DNA of 64,000 nucleotides from Tubulanus polymorphus (GCF_964204645.1 NC_134032.1:11402275-11466274), one strand, 5' to 3'. Numbered from the stretch's first letter, positions 21,630-34,122 are shown. Translations and numbers: made by a program. Notes: generated by a model not told the origin, from the letters alone.

Positions 21630-24220
21630 CGCGGATGGTTGAAATCATTTTCGGCTTAAATTTATCGCCAGTTTTAGGACCTTAATGAATTTCACGAAAC
21701 CATGATCCTTAAAATGAGTCAATTGGTTAATTCTATTCGTAAATCAATTTACTACATTTGGCTACATTTCCTGAAGATTTCTGGCTCGATTCAACGTAAA
21801 TATGGACAGAAAACGTATTTTCATACGGAATTTTACTACCGCATTCACTCAACGACTCAGATCAATGACAACGACAGCAGATTATACGTAATTTAAGGTG
21901 AGAATCCGTAAACCAGGGAATGTTTCATATGATTTCTTTATAATATTAGTACATGTGGTGGCAAATGAGTACTCGGTGAAGCAATGATCATTGTTGGCTA
22001 GCTACTTTACCTAGCTATTTTGGGGGGATACACCTAGAATAGGCACTAAATGTAGTGAATAGAGACAGTGGAAAGCCTAAGTTGTTAGTAAGGGGCTGGT
22101 TTACACTTATGTGTACGACTATTTATTTCGATTACTTTCTTTCCAGCTATTATTCGTGGAATGAACTGGTCACTACGGTCCTCAATTCCTTTTCCAACTC
22201 TTGCAGCTGGTGGGAAATAAATTTAAACCACAGTGTGCAAGTGTACATTCTAAATCAAGCTTTTTCGTCATTGTCGTAACTTAAGCGCAACTGTCTCAGA
22301 TGCTGTAAGTACTTGACGTTTTATGCAATTGTTATTTTTTCAGTTGCCATGTTTACAATATTTGGATAAGTAATCAGTTATTTTACTTTCTTTCACTCCT
22401 CTATGATATTATATAACCGAGTAATTATTACATTTCATTTCTTGATTACAGGTGGAAAGAGGTCAGATGGCATGAAAATCGACTGTAGCTGACTAATTGG
22501 TGCGATTAGATCAGGCGTTGATGTTTCAAAAGGTGTAGCCAAAAAGCTTGTATCATCAGGGGGTAGACAAATATCCGAAGATAAATGAAAACTTCACCTC
22601 GTTGATCATCAGTTGATTTTGCTGTAATTTTTTCGCCTGGATAAATCAACATGTCAGTCAGTTCAAAATCTGTGTTCAGTAGAATTCCTTTCAATAAAAT
22701 GAAAACTTAATTGACTTATTTTTATGTATTCAAGATTGAAATTGAATGGATCTTAAAACCAGAGAAAGCATTTTTCAGAAATTTAAATAAAGGTCCAATG
22801 GCCCTGTGGCTCACCATTAAATCATTGAGTGCAAATATTGTCAAAAATATTATACTAAATATGAATCAATTTGGATTAGAAAAGTATGACAATTTATGCG
22901 CCTGCAGATGTGTGAGAGTGCTGTGTATACTATAATTGCCTATATATAGACTCGCTCAGGTGCTTACTAACACACCACAAACTGTAACCTATATTCGCAC
23001 ACACACGGCTGACAGCTGACGCGCCGGCTGACAGCTGACTTGCGTATATACAAATGTACTAGCGACGCAGTATTAGATTGACCGCAATTTCACAAGTCAG
23101 AATCCATCCATCGACAAAATGTAAATAATACAAACATCAGACTTTTTTCTAGAAATCAAAACAAATACAATAAGATGCGCGCCATTTTGTTTTCGGTTTC
23201 ACATTAGGCTTTCCCAATGACATCAGAAACGGCAAAATTCCCGGAATGTCCCGTATATCCCACAAACAGCCAATCACATTCATTGTAGCTCGGGTTACAA
23301 GGTCAACTCAAATAAATAGAAGCGAGGAAATTTAGGGGGTTTATACAGTGAGGGCCTGTAGGTCGAAAAGTACATTGAGATCAGTCGAACTAAAAACGGC
23401 AACACTTCCAGGAAGGATTGAACTTTTACATATTTCAATTGCAAGCATGCAAATTGTCATATGTAAAAACGTGCCATTACTTAGTGCTAAAAAGCAGGGT
23501 TTTTGCGTGTTTTTCAAGAATAAGTCCCCTAAAAATAACTCGATCACTATGAAATTTTTGTGGGCTCGAGAACTCATTAAGCCAAACCATGACACCAAAA
23601 ATATACACTATTGGTTCAACAGCCTATATATGTTTGTGCCTTGTTGACACACCGGTACTCTATTCATTTTCAATGAAAACTGCTTCATCAGACCGTTTGC
23701 ATAGGCAAACCTACGGTTCGCCAAAAATCCAAGACTTATAATCAAATTCTGTGAAGTCAGTTAAGGTCTTTTGCTTGAATCAAGCCGAGGGCTCAGATGG
23801 CTAAAATTCAACTCCTCAATGTCCTAGGACTCCTAAGCAAAAGGACTCCTAAGCAAGATGACCTGCCAAATCAAATGTAAATTAAGAAAGAAAACAACAC
23901 AATTGATCAGTCAATGACTTGCGTCTTCAAAAAAATTTTCCCGGAAATATTTCTTTTTCTGGCCACCACCTGCCTCGACACGCGACATTCAAGTTGATAC
24001 AACTGCCGGCACCGGGGGACCATATCTTCGGTATCCTCAAAGCCATTTTGATTAGACTTGGTACATAAGTACTTTTTACATGGTAGCCCTTTTGGATCCA
24101 CATAATCCAGCATATTGTTGACCCAGGTTGCGCTTCTTGGAAATAGTCCTATGTTACGGACGGATTTGAATAATTTCGATGAAATCTTTTTTACGCTTCC
24201 CGTTGCAACATATGAACCAG
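21630..24220. other. unit B-specific insertion of unknown nature (about 2.6 kb)
   Basis: Homology to the matching intron of other units breaks near 21,630 and resumes near 24,280, so about 2.6 kb is extra in unit B. I see no terminal repeats. On the minus strand a frame of about 110 codons is open from about 24,239 to 23,907 (...YVATGSVKKISSKLFKSV..., ...PRCRQLYQLECRVSRQ...). It has ordinary coding-like composition but no family I recognise. A short direct motif, CAGAAACCCGTTATCG, at the right edge recurs at about 927-945. The insertion may be a degraded mobile element. Confidence 0.4.
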
Positions 24221-24451
24221 TTAGGCAGAAACCCGTTATCGATGCTATGCAGCTATATTTTATTTCTTATTATTTTATTACTGGCTTTTGTAACGTACTA
24301 TCAATTAATCATCTCCATAGAAAAAAATGATTTTAAAAAAGTTTTCCAGCCACTTATTTTGAATCTAATACTGAAATACTAAAATTACTCTCAAACTTTG
24401 CGGAAAGAAAACAATGGTGTTTCAGATCTAAAAAATTACTCTTGAACCCTG

Positions 24452-25739
24452 TGTAGCCTAGTATATTAATTAAGTACGTTAGTTTCAGTAGAGGAAGGAC
24501 CACTCAGTATTTCGTTTCAGTTATCCCTTGGTGGTTTAAATTAGACTTTCAGGATGTAGTGATACATTTCAAATTCTCATCAGCAGTTCAAAATACTGAG
24601 AAATGGATTTGTCATTAGCAATAACCTTATCATTTTTGATAAGCCATGTGCCTCCAGATTGCATCTGCCCACATTTAAAACTTTAAAATATTAAGATTCA
24701 TCAGACTATAGTAAACTTCAATTATCAACTTTATCAGGTGCAGTTGGTGGGAGTGTTGTAATGTTTATTTTCAATTAAGAATAGTTTTCAAAGGTTTAAT
24801 TCTATATTTTGGATGGTACTATTTTTCCTGAGTAGTTTCAGGAACGGGGGGGTAATTTAGATTGGAATTTCCTGTTGTTGAATTTTAGTCAGGGAGAAGA
24901 AAAAGGGATCTCATGATCGAGAGGAGGGCAGTTATTGTCCTCTCTTTTATAAGTTTATTCTTTATTAAAAACCAACAAGGTTTCTAATTTTATGAAAGCT
25001 TTAGCTCTCGCAGTGGATCTGGAAAAAAATTAGCAATTGCTCATCGCTGATTTTTGAGTAATTAAGGAGTTACTGCTGATTTAACTTTTGTGGAAGCGTA
25101 ATTTTTACGGACGATACAAATATTGAAGTGCAATTTGTTCGATCAGGAACAGAAGTTTTACTATTTGTGAATTACAAATAAAACAGAGTACTGCAGCTTG
25201 CGGAACTTTTGTATTAATTTTTTCTTTGCAAGAAGAATATAAAATATAATCGAGAATATAATCGAAAGTATTCAAACGGATTGATTTACCGGAAATTATG
25301 GTGACATTCCGGAATTGGATTTAAAGCTACTTTTATTTTGGCGACGTATGTGGATTGGTGAGCGATGTGGTTTGGTTTATTTCATGTGTATTGGCTGTTG
25401 AGAATGATTCGGTAACTTTGTAATGCAGATGGAAAATTGGAAAGTGAATTTATTGTGTTAAGTGAAAAAACAAACTGACTGACATTATCGAATAATTTGA
25501 ATGAAGTGGCTGTAAAGAAACTGTGTAAATTAACACTAATTGGACATTAAGTTATCGTTGATTCGTGTAAGTTCGGAATGGACAACCAAAAAAGCAGGTC
25601 GTATGATAAAATCTTTTTAGGAAAACTATTTAATACATATTCAGTTCAGTCCTAGTATTTCTCTCTGACATTTGTTCCAAAACCCACCGTGGCGACTTTG
25701 GTTTTCTGGTAATTCAGTGTAGCAAGTGGGTATTTTACA
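24452..25739. mobile_element. probable solo LTR (1,288 bp)
   Basis: It starts TGTAGCC and ends TTTTACA, with a 4-base direct repeat CCTG on both sides (24,448-24,451 and 25,740-25,743). The paralogous sites read CCTGTATATAATACA without the insert. No gag or pol frame is present. It has TG...CA ends and a short target duplication, as in LTR retrotransposons with a 4-5 bp duplication. Family not assigned. Confidence 0.6.
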
Positions 25740-25935
25740 CCTGTAATCCATTGTATCAACTTAAGTTAACCGAATTATCTTTTCGATCTATAGAATCCAA
25801 GTGTGTAAAAACTCAAACCTAACTCCAAAAAATTCTACAAAACAAACTACACGTAACTAAAACACCTTCTGACATTCAATCGACTTTTCAAAAATCTGAT
25901 GCGTTCCAGTTGAGATCATGAATCCATTTGAACTA

Positions 25936-26073
25936 CAGTCCACCCCCGATATACCGACACCCCGCCTACCACCAGGTTTTCCCGATGTTCATCTCCATAC
26001 AAATTCATAGTAAAACACCCTTACCGCCGAAATCGTACTGCACCGATGTGGGCGGTATATCGGGGATCGACTG
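25936..26073. mobile_element. MITE family 1 (138 bp)
   Basis: TA-flanked on both sides. The ends CAGTCCACCCCCGATATACC and its inverted partner are present with few changes. Confidence 0.8.
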
Positions 26074-26349
26074 TAGCTTCAAGATTCTTCTGTTAAAGTT
26101 TCCTTACAGTCGGAACTGTTTTGGTTTTTTACTAGTTTGTATCAGCATGTGTTTATCAGATCAGATGCCGGTGGCAATAAATACGAGACTTTGTTTTACG
26201 AATGCGCAAAATGAGGTTTTTAAAAATGGAGCCTAAATAAATCGATAATTGAATAAACAAAATGGCTGTTCAAACCAGCATTTTGAATGCGCAAAATGTA
26301 GTTTTTAAGACTCGCCAAATGATTAGATGAAATCAGTGTTAATGCCTAC

Positions 26350-27711
26350 CTGACTGAAAAAAATCTCCACTTGTTCCCGGTTGTCGATCGTGTTGTTGTT
26401 GTACAATTGGTTGAGTTGAATAATCTTCATCATCGTCGCTTCCTGACGATATTTCAACCGGTTCTATTTTCATCGGTCCATTTTTAACGCTGTCGTAACC
26501 TTGGTGATGATGTGATTGTTGGAATGGAAGCGTATTGATATCAGCGGTATTTGTATCAGTTAATTGTTCACTGTTTTCAAGTTCCACTTTTTCGGGATTG
26601 GCGGCGCCACTAAATAGTTCTAATTGTTCAAACGACGGAGCGGAATTGACGATCGATTCTAATTGTTCTAACCCGTTATTGCAGTTGGAGACAGCCAGGA
26701 GCGGGGTCGTCGATAATCCATCGTTTAATTGTTCACTGTATTTTCGTTCGATGTTTTCGCCAACAGTGGCGCTGCTAGATATTTGTAACTGTTCAAACGA
26801 CGGAGCGGAATTTACGATTGATTCTAATTGTTCTAATGTGTTATCGCAGCTGGAGACCGCCAGTGGCAGGGGTGTCCATAATCCACTTTCCCTCGGCAGT
26901 TCCACGTAAATTTCTTTTTCATTTGCTGACGACACATTGTCCTGTGAATTGGCAGGAATCGTAGAATCATCCGATTCCTCAACAGCATTTTTAATACTTT
27001 CTAAAGTTGATTCAATTTCGGCGCTCGATACAATTTCACAACCATTTGAATCTAGAACTGTGAAGTTGACGGTTTCCACCGATGCTGAGCTGACCGGAGC
27101 TGTTGCTATGGATGACACAACATTCTCAGATTCATTCAATTGTTGCTGTGATGCAATATCAGTTACCAATGGTTTCAAGCCGATTCCTGATTGTAACGAT
27201 ATTATCGGTGATTCACCACCAGGTGGAGCTGGTTTAACAGGTGTTGTTTGCGTGATAGGCTGGGTTGGCGTTTTCTGTTGTTGAAACTGATTATTAAGAT
27301 TATGATCACTACCAGCCAGTGATATATGACGGACTCCGGATTGGTTTCCCATATTCATAGGAGGAATGTCGATAGCCATTAAAACGTGACGAGGAGGTAA
27401 ACCTCGTCCTCTTCCTCTTCCGCGACCTCCTCGATTGGGCGTCATTCTCTGTTGAGCTGGTAACAGACCGATCGGTTGCTGCCCGACAGCCGTCATTGTT
27501 TGTGATTGTTGAACTCGTTGCTGCGGTAGCGCCCCCTGTACAGCTGCACCTCCTCTGCTACTTTTCACAGCTTTTAAAACATTCTGAGCGACAGTTTTTG
27601 TTCTGCTTTGAACTTCAAATCGTCTTTTTTGTCCGGTTTTTGATTGATTTGTGCCGATGTACATAACATCTCCATCTCCGGACCTTTGATTCATTTGTCC
27701 TCCCGTCTGAT
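26350..27711 (-). CDS. unit B exon 2, Q-rich constant exon
   Basis: 1,362 bases (454 codons), phase 1 to phase 1, acceptor TGTATTCAG and donor CAG/GTAGGC. Same order as unit A: DQTGGQMNQ start, basic KRRFEVQSRTKTVAQNVLKA, RGGRGRGRGRGLPP, PPGGESPIISLQSGIGLKP, a Ser/Glu-rich stretch, two copies of the ~73-residue repeat (SESGL..., LEQLESIVNSAPSFEQL), VEISSGSDDDEDY, Q3. Predicted to be disordered. The end reads GDFFQSG instead of GDFDQSG. It serves cassettes B1, B2 and B3 downstream. Confidence 0.85.
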
Positions 27712-27849
27712 CTGAATACAAAAAGGGAACAAACCAGACAATTTTAACCCTTTACTATTCTGAAACTGCCTTCAGTGAGTTTTATTAGTTAATATAAGAT
27801 TTAACCAATTCAATCGCTGAATTTGAGGATTGAGATTTTGAAGACAAAC

Positions 27850-28027
27850 CATTAGTTTGACGTCGAGACATCCATCTAAACCAGGTATTATCATCAGCAT
27901 CAATAACTAATTCATCTAACCAATCCATGTGTCGACGCAGACAATTTTTAAATGCATCCTCGCGTACGTGCACCTCAACACCTTCCAACAGCAACATTTT
28001 AACGTCAGTTCTCTTACTAAACTTCAA
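27850..28027 (-). CDS. unit B exon 1, first coding exon
   Basis: The acceptor CTATTTTCAG ends at 28,028. The exon opens TTGAAGTTTAG. The ATG at 27,997 gives MLLLEGVEVHVREDAFKN and ends RQTN; donor AATG/GTTTGT, exon end 27,850. The frame is also open upstream of the ATG, but the ATG matches unit A, where a stop blocks any extension. Joined to exon 2 it gives an Asp codon at the junction. Same unrecognised acidic module as in units A and C. Confidence 0.8.
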
Positions 28028-29193
28028 CTGAAAATAGAAAACATTTTTGAGTTCGGCGGTCTTACTGCAGTTAAGGTCACCTTTCTACAGTGTGGTGCTA
28101 GTATCTGGATCAGCACCCGCCCCGAGTTTAAGGGTCGCCCGGAGTTTTTTAAATATTTTATATATAAAATATAAACTACCGCAGTAATTGTAAATATATG
28201 TATCTAAATCAAAGGTCGAGAAAAAACAAGGTGCCCATGGGCACGGTCGAGAAAAAACAAGGTGCCCATGGGCATGGTTAGATTCAACGCAGAAATTAGT
28301 GAATTGAAGAATTTAATCATATCTCTCATAATAGACCATACATTGGTTTTAGTAAGGCGCTCTATCAGCTTATACTTGATGAGAAGGAAATGCATGTTAT
28401 AAAAGTGAAAGGTAATTAGATTTTAAATGACAAAGAGTTGTTTATACAAGGAAGAGAAGGTAAATACATAATACATTTTAAGTAGGCCTAATAGATTTTG
28501 AAATGAAATACATATAATCAAAATAAATTATAAGCCTCCTGATAAATCATAAGGTTTCGTTAAATCAAAAGCATCTCGGATGTTATATTTATATTTTTGT
28601 TGCTGAAGCTGAAATCAGAAGCTGTAGCGGGAGATGAGAAAGTATTCTAAGTTCCATACAGGATTTTCAAGATTCAAAGCCAAGACCTAAGGCAAAAAAT
28701 TGATACCTTGACCCTCCACTCTTTGCCGAGCTTAATAGTTGACTCAGTCGACCACCTATCTATCCCTGTACATTACTTCTTTAAACTATGATCAACGCAT
28801 AATCTATGATAATTATTTCAAGTACTAATAAATATAAAGATATATTCTTTATGTACTAGAAGTACTAAAGACATTATGACACAGGAGGGTATTATTTGAA
28901 ATGTCTTTTATTGATATTGTTTCATAAATTCATATTCATATGGAAATTGAAGTCTCAGAAATAATTTGGAACCTTTATTATCTTTTAATTTATTCATATA
29001 TTCATCATGAATTCAGTAGGTATAGTTCGATTTGCTTCCAGAGATTTTTGCATAGATTTTTTATCTTCGTTATAAAATAACACTAAAAACCCATATTGTT
29101 ATTCCAAAATGTCTACCCGACAACATAGCTAGATAACATAATTCTGATTCTCTAATTTTCGAATCATGTAAATTTGCACAATCATCTATAATA

Positions 29194-29360
29194 CAGTGTT
29201 TTCAATAAGAGCCAGGTCCCAGGTCCCAGACCTGTCTGTCATTTGTAAAGGACCCGCCTGTTTTTTCAAACCAGCTTTCGTTTCAGGGACAGTGACATAT
29301 TATGGGACCCCCCTGTTTTTCAAAGGGACCTGGCTTGTTAATTTCTTATTGAAAACACTG
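29194..29360. mobile_element. MITE family 2 (167 bp)
   Basis: Perfect 17-base terminal inverted repeats (CAGTGTTTTCAATAAGA) with TA on both sides, and a G/C-rich interior with repeated GGGACC/GGTCCC motifs that could fold. The same element lies at 44,021. The matching stretch of unit D has no copy. Confidence 0.8.
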
Positions 29361-29615
29361 TAATATATAATGTATCAGATCCTTTATAAACATCTAGTGC
29401 AATATACAATATACAATATACAATATAAAATATACAATATACAATATACATATATATGCACACACATACATATGCTGTTGAAGCCTCAGTATAATAGCTA
29501 CCAAATTTCAGGACGCCTTGTATGAAATCGCTACAAAGATGTTTCTAACATAAATTTACCTCTCAAACTGAAAACGCCGGATTATATCACGAAATGCGAG
29601 TGTTGACTAAAACCT

Positions 29616-29825
29616 GTGCATGCACGCGTGTATATGAAACTTCCAGTTATTCACTCAACACCATCGTCCATTGTCATGATGGTAACATATGGTTCGATCC
29701 TTAATCATTCTAACAATAACTCGATAATTACGTGTAAGCGTGAGTCAGATGTTTTCATGTACAGGCAATATCACAGAGAAATTATCAGGCTGCTGTTGCT
29801 GTTATTCTATTCGATAACTTTGTGA
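29616..29825. other. strongly conserved intronic block, unit B copy
   Basis: About 200 bases identical to 44,421-44,620 and to 61,225-61,424, although the immediate flanks differ between units B and D at roughly one base in ten. A 69-codon plus-strand frame spans it, but no family is recognised. It could be a regulatory element, a small RNA gene, or the trace of gene conversion. Confidence 0.55.
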
Positions 29826-29922
29826 ATTTTTCAGCTTTTGCTAACTGTTTATCATACAATTTCATATCTAGTTTATTTCCTTTATGTCTATTTTGTAATT
29901 CTGATAATGTTTGAATATTTTT

Positions 29923-30186
29923 CTAATTACATATTGTTTTTATTTCAGTTTCTTCTTTTATTGATGATAACGGAATAACTTGATCCAACTCCCAATATTC
30001 TCCACGATTCTCAAATTTCAAGTTATCATCGAACTGATATTCTATCCATGCTTTAAAAAATTCTATTGCGCATCCTAAATATTTCGAAAATAGAGAATGT
30101 TTTGTGCGTTTGAAACCCTCGATCATCAAAATCGGTGAAGGATTTCGTGTCGAACTCGAAAACGTTTTAAATTTCGAAATCGGCAA
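29923..30186 (-). pseudogene. HNH-endonuclease-like remnant
   Basis: An open minus-strand frame of 87 codons carries a pattern I recognise from short HNH-type endonucleases: LGCAIEFFKAWIEYQFDD followed by an EYWELDQVIPLSS segment, where the family usually has a (W)xxDH(V/I)xP core. The catalytic His of the DH pair is Gln here, so it should be inactive, and no start or rest of a gene is seen. The C copy (about 44,740-44,960) is broken by a short deletion and the D copy (61,480-61,640) keeps only a part. The family occurs in phages and large DNA viruses of eukaryotes, so a viral or mobile origin is possible but unproven. Confidence 0.5.
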
Positions 30187-30672
30187 AAACTGGCGTTATA
30201 GCATTTTCGACCCAGGCGATTTTGGGCCCTAATTTCACATTCACGAACTATTCATTGGAAGTTAACGGGATTAGTTTGGTTAGAAGCAGGAAGCTATAAG
30301 AAGCTTTCATAATCTATCATGCCTGGATGGATTATCGAAATTGAATGAGAAATAACGAGGTAGTAAGGGACTGAAGTTGAGTAGTGTGTGAACGTCGTAA
30401 GCCCTCTTGTTATTTTATAGGCATTATTGGATTAACAGATTATCGTTTTTACGATTACCTACAACTCTGATACGAACCCCTGTGTTTTATATGGCCTTAC
30501 CAGTCCATGAACACTTCAACTGCAGTCGCTCGGACTAGGCCTAAATAAGATTAATTGTCAATTGAATTGAATTAATGCCGAAATGAAATTGGCAAAATAT
30601 CGTATCGTTAATTCTCCTTAAAGGAGAATATCAGGGAAATCTCACTCTGCATCGTCAATAATACCGACTTAC

Positions 30673-30860
30673 CGGTTACGAGTTATAGTCATCAATTCAC
30701 AAGCTTAATTAAGCGTGAAAACGGCGTTGAACCGAGACAGTCCAATTCGTTTTTCCACCCTTTCTCAGTTCTGTACGGCACCAGTCTGCAGATGGCGCCA
30801 ACGTACGGTAGAGCATAGTCAATTCAACTCAAATGCCCTTTATTTCAATTTCAATTTCGA
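30673..30860 (-). promoter_or_regulatory. unit B non-coding 5' exon and promoter-proximal region
   Basis: Same block as at 12,554-12,720 and near-identical to unit C. Minus strand: TACGTTGGCGCCATCTGCAG, then the transcribed-looking stretch ending CCG/GTAAGTCGG, a strong consensus donor, exon end 30,673. An ATG near the donor is closed by a stop after joining exon 1, so the exon is untranslated. The start of transcription is not defined. Confidence 0.7.
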
Positions 30861-31059
30861 TATTTATGGTACGATAACCACACTCAAACGTGGTGAACAG
30901 ATCAATAAGATGAAAACCCACCATGTACAAATTAAAGCAATTTTAAAATCGAGAATTTATTTATTCAAATAATCTAATATATTAATTACACGACGTTTTG
31001 ATCTCACCCTAGAGATCACCGACGAACTAAACACAGGGGTGTAGCCCTGTTTTTCTCGG

Positions 31060-31135
31060 CGTTTTTCTGTATATATATATATACAGATGAGAACCTGTAT
31101 ATCCTCTGTATATATACAGAGGAGAACAGGTTAAT
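31060..31135. repeat. AT-rich hairpins near unit C's 3' end
   Basis: A (TA)n run and a perfect palindrome, CCTCTGTATATATACAGAGG. A slightly shorter version is at about 45,863-45,920 in the unit D copy. Confidence 0.6.
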
Positions 31136-31209
31136 TGAGTAGATTAGTGAGTAAGTAATAAGTGTTTGGCAAGGCATGAAGTAATATACTTAGAAAGCGC
31201 TTGGACTGG

Positions 31210-31511
31210 ACTGCTAGACTGCAAGAGGTACATCAAATTTAGAAATCAAACGTGGATGAAAATCATGAATGTTTCATGTTTTTTTTTGCAATTTCCTTTC
31301 TGAGTGAAGTGTTTCTCGCATATCGCACATTTAAACAGTTTTGCTTCAAATGGTCGTGAGTTTTCATCCGTTTTTCACAAAACTGACATTTAAACGGTCG
31401 TTCCTCGGCATGAAAACGTTTCTCATGCAATGAATCTGATATCCGATTAAAACATTTCTCGCACGTCGGACATTTACATGATGCATGAATAGATATGAAC
31501 GCACGTATCAA
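31210..31511 (-). pseudogene. decayed zinc-finger fragment, unit C
   Basis: Minus-strand remnants: CKCPTCEKCFNRISDSLHEK then FKCQFCEKRMKTHDHLKQ, after which the frame is lost. It corresponds to the unit B and D fragments at the same relative place. No acceptor leader is visible upstream. Confidence 0.7.
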
Positions 31512-32876
31512 ACAGGTTATAATTAGCGAGACTCAAAACTGTCAACATATGTAATTAAAATCTGTACTGTCTTTCAATCAGTTGAAGCCGTTCAGTTTTT
31601 GTGATTTGATTGATGTTTTTGCATTTTTTGTCTTTGTTTACGTGAACTGGGGAACCGAAACTTCCAATTTTTTTGTACTTCGATTTCAACGAAATCATTC
31701 TGTAATTCCGACCGCCGATGATCACACAACTATATCTCTACTTCGACCATTTCCGATTTCAAAACATTACACTCCTTGCTTTCCTCCCGGCAGGTTCAGT
31801 GCGCTTGTACGGGAAACCAAATCGAAACGATTCAAACCCAATCTACCAATAAAGAAAAAGAAACAGGGACGGTACCTGTTTTAAGACCAATAAAACCCGA
31901 ATTTGATAATGATTCTGTTCTATATGAATGACCCTACACTACTGGGCTCCGCTCAATTCGGATCAAATTAACTCGGATCAGTTCAGTTCGTTGAAATATT
32001 TTTGCCAAATTGGTGAAACTTTATATGAGATACAGTGTTTATAACATTCAACTCAGATATCATTGAGGTCGGAACAAATTTTTACGTCCATCATGCTCTA
32101 ATCATCTTAGTGGAGGCTTGCTGAAAAAGCGCATCTATATTAGATACCAATTTTGTTGATAAGTATACAAGTATTACTGCGATAAAGGCATTTTACTCGA
32201 GTGCCCGTCCTCCACCCCTAGCCTTATTAAAAGAAAATTCTTCATGAAGATAAAAGGCTAACGCGGCTTCATACCGGTTATTACAGAATCTACAACAGAA
32301 TTGAAACATCAAGAATCACCTAAATTTGGTATAAACCTATACAGTCGTACAAAATTCCCAACTCCACATTACTGAAAGAACTGAACTAAAATTCATAATC
32401 GTTTTTTTAATTCAAATTAATGCTGGAATATCTGTTCTGGTCGGAATTATGAAAACTTTTCACGCACAGATGGCACCACTAGTGCTACCCTGTTGCACGT
32501 TAACTCTTTCATATCGGGTTGCTACATTAAATCGACCTTGAGCAGTAATCGTCCCGTTGGACAGCTGACTAATGGCGACTTGAATAGAGAACCTGCAACA
32601 TGGATAGCGATATTCTGAGAATTCAGATTTTATCACTTTTCATGAATCATTTTCAATGAAATTCTTTCATTTTCAAAGACGATGTTTGTCCAAACTGATT
32701 CCAAAAGAAGCTGAACACAAGCCTAAATGCGCAGCTAATGACATCACCTACGATATAATGTCATTATTAGCCAATCAGAAATCCCGTTTTATATTCGCCA
32801 GGCTTTCTCCGTTATCCGTGAAATTTTGCAATCATAATAATAATCAGCGCGACTATACAACAGGCAATCTGGATTA
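31512..32876. other. unit C 3' spacer without gene
   Basis: It contains the segment shared with 255-450 of the window and other DNA duplicated at 46,308-47,666. Short open frames here are conserved only because the duplication is recent. No domain is recognised. Confidence 0.45.
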
Positions 32877-33027
32877 GTGCCGCATGTACTTGCGCACCCG
32901 GTCCAGCTAGTGTCTAGTCTGGCAGGGCTTCGCGCCGTGGCTGAGTTCAGCGATGCCATCAGGTTCGAATCCCTACTGAGGGACGATGGTGTTGAGTATG
33001 ATATGCAGGGTAAAAAAAAAACCTTTA
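32877..33027 (+). repeat. tRNA-derived SINE copy 3
   Basis: Same A- and B-box-like motifs and tail as copies 1 and 2. It lies beyond the broken cassette of unit C. Confidence 0.7.
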
Positions 33028-33074
33028 CTGAAAAATCAAATCTGATGATAACAATGATGATCCGTTTTAACTAA

Positions 33075-34122
33075 CATCAAATTTAGAAATCAAACGTGTT
33101 TGGGTCGACGTTATGAATGCGTTTCATGTGCTGTTTACGGTTATATTTCACATTAAAACATCTCGCACATCGGACATTTAAACTGTCGTTCATCGGTATG
33201 AACAAGTCAGGGCCGGCGGAAGGTATAAACTATTGGTACGGCCACCCCAAACCGTACCTAATAGGCAGAAGCGAGTAGCGCGCTCTGGTTCGTCGCAATT
33301 AATAACTGCGCGGAAAATTTTGAAAAATTTACTTATGATACACATCATGGAGCATTTCAGAATGCATTTTAATAGTCAATTTTGCCGGTTCGTTTCCACC
33401 AAGCTCCAATAGCGGTGTCCCGTGCACCGAAAATATTCGAGGTCAAAATTTGCTGGTTCTATAGCCACACACCAAGAAATTGTCATGGCCGCCATCGACA
33501 TTGTGGCGATTTGTTGGGGAGATACTTGAAGGTAGTTAAAATTAGAAGGTTGCTAAACTGGATTTAGAAATCTATAGACACAAAACCGGTTTTTTAATAT
33601 CGCGATGAATCAATGTACAAGATTGGGATATGCAAACTTGAAAATATCGTAAACAGGATTATCTTGAGCTGCTATATTATGGAATTACTACATGTTTATA
33701 ATATCAGAAATATACCAATTAAAACTTGTGAAACTATGAAACACACATTTACTATCAGTCGACGAGAGATAACTGTAAATTACTCAGACTACTGAATGAT
33801 ACCACCAATGACCAAAGTTATTTTCATGTGCGGTTTTAAGTTCGATTTCTGAGTAAAACGTTGCTCGCACATCGGACATTTAAACGGTTTTTCGCCGGTG
33901 TGAATTCGCTCGTGTTGTTTACGTAATGCGGGAATATTAACTGTGAAACGTTGCTCACACGTCGGACATATAAACGTATTTTGCCAGTACTTCCAGGGCC
34001 AATGTTACCCCCTTTACATCCTATTGCTGTTTTCAATCGACCTTGAGCATCGACTTATCCAGCGGACAGACGACTCAGTTCAACAGATGGTAATAATTCA
34101 AACGGCGCGTCGTATCTGACAC
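33075..34122 (-). pseudogene. unit C zinc-finger pseudo-cassette C2
   Basis: The acceptor and leader are recognisable (exon start 34,122), but the leader has a TAA in place of a Lys codon just after RLSAG-type sequence (shared with unit D). A frameshift destroys the first finger. About 127 bases present in the unit D copy (48,720-48,850) are missing. A 615-bp insertion separates the middle from the last finger at 33,075-33,206, where a small deletion breaks the frame again before VDPNTFDF. It is clearly dead. Confidence 0.85.
33207..33821. mobile_element. insertion inside pseudo-cassette C2
   Basis: The finger array is interrupted between GAACAAG and TTTTCATGTG. The left end is TCAGGGCCGGCGG, like a hAT terminal CAGGGCCGG. 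I see no matching right terminal repeat, so the element may be truncated or another type. The same insertion is in the unit D copy, so it predates the duplication. Confidence 0.5.

Larger units (their letters stand above)
28028..30672. other. unit B first intron
   Basis: 2.6-kb intron between the 5' exon (donor at 30,673) and exon 1. It contains a tandemly doubled palindrome (GTGCCCATGGGCAC at about 28,229 and 28,261), a MITE, the ATACAAT-type minisatellite near 29,400-29,460, the strongly conserved block at 29,616 and the HNH-like remnant. It is nearly identical to the unit C intron. Confidence 0.6.

Noticed and set aside
26535-27284. Plus-strand ORFs opposite the Q-rich exons (also at 10,452, 41,323 and 57,962)
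   Set aside because: Antisense of the constant exon, with no conserved ends or splice signals of their own.
31582-31884. 100-codon plus-strand ORF kept in the copy at 46,378
   Set aside because: Conservation follows from the recent duplication of the whole block, and no domain is seen.
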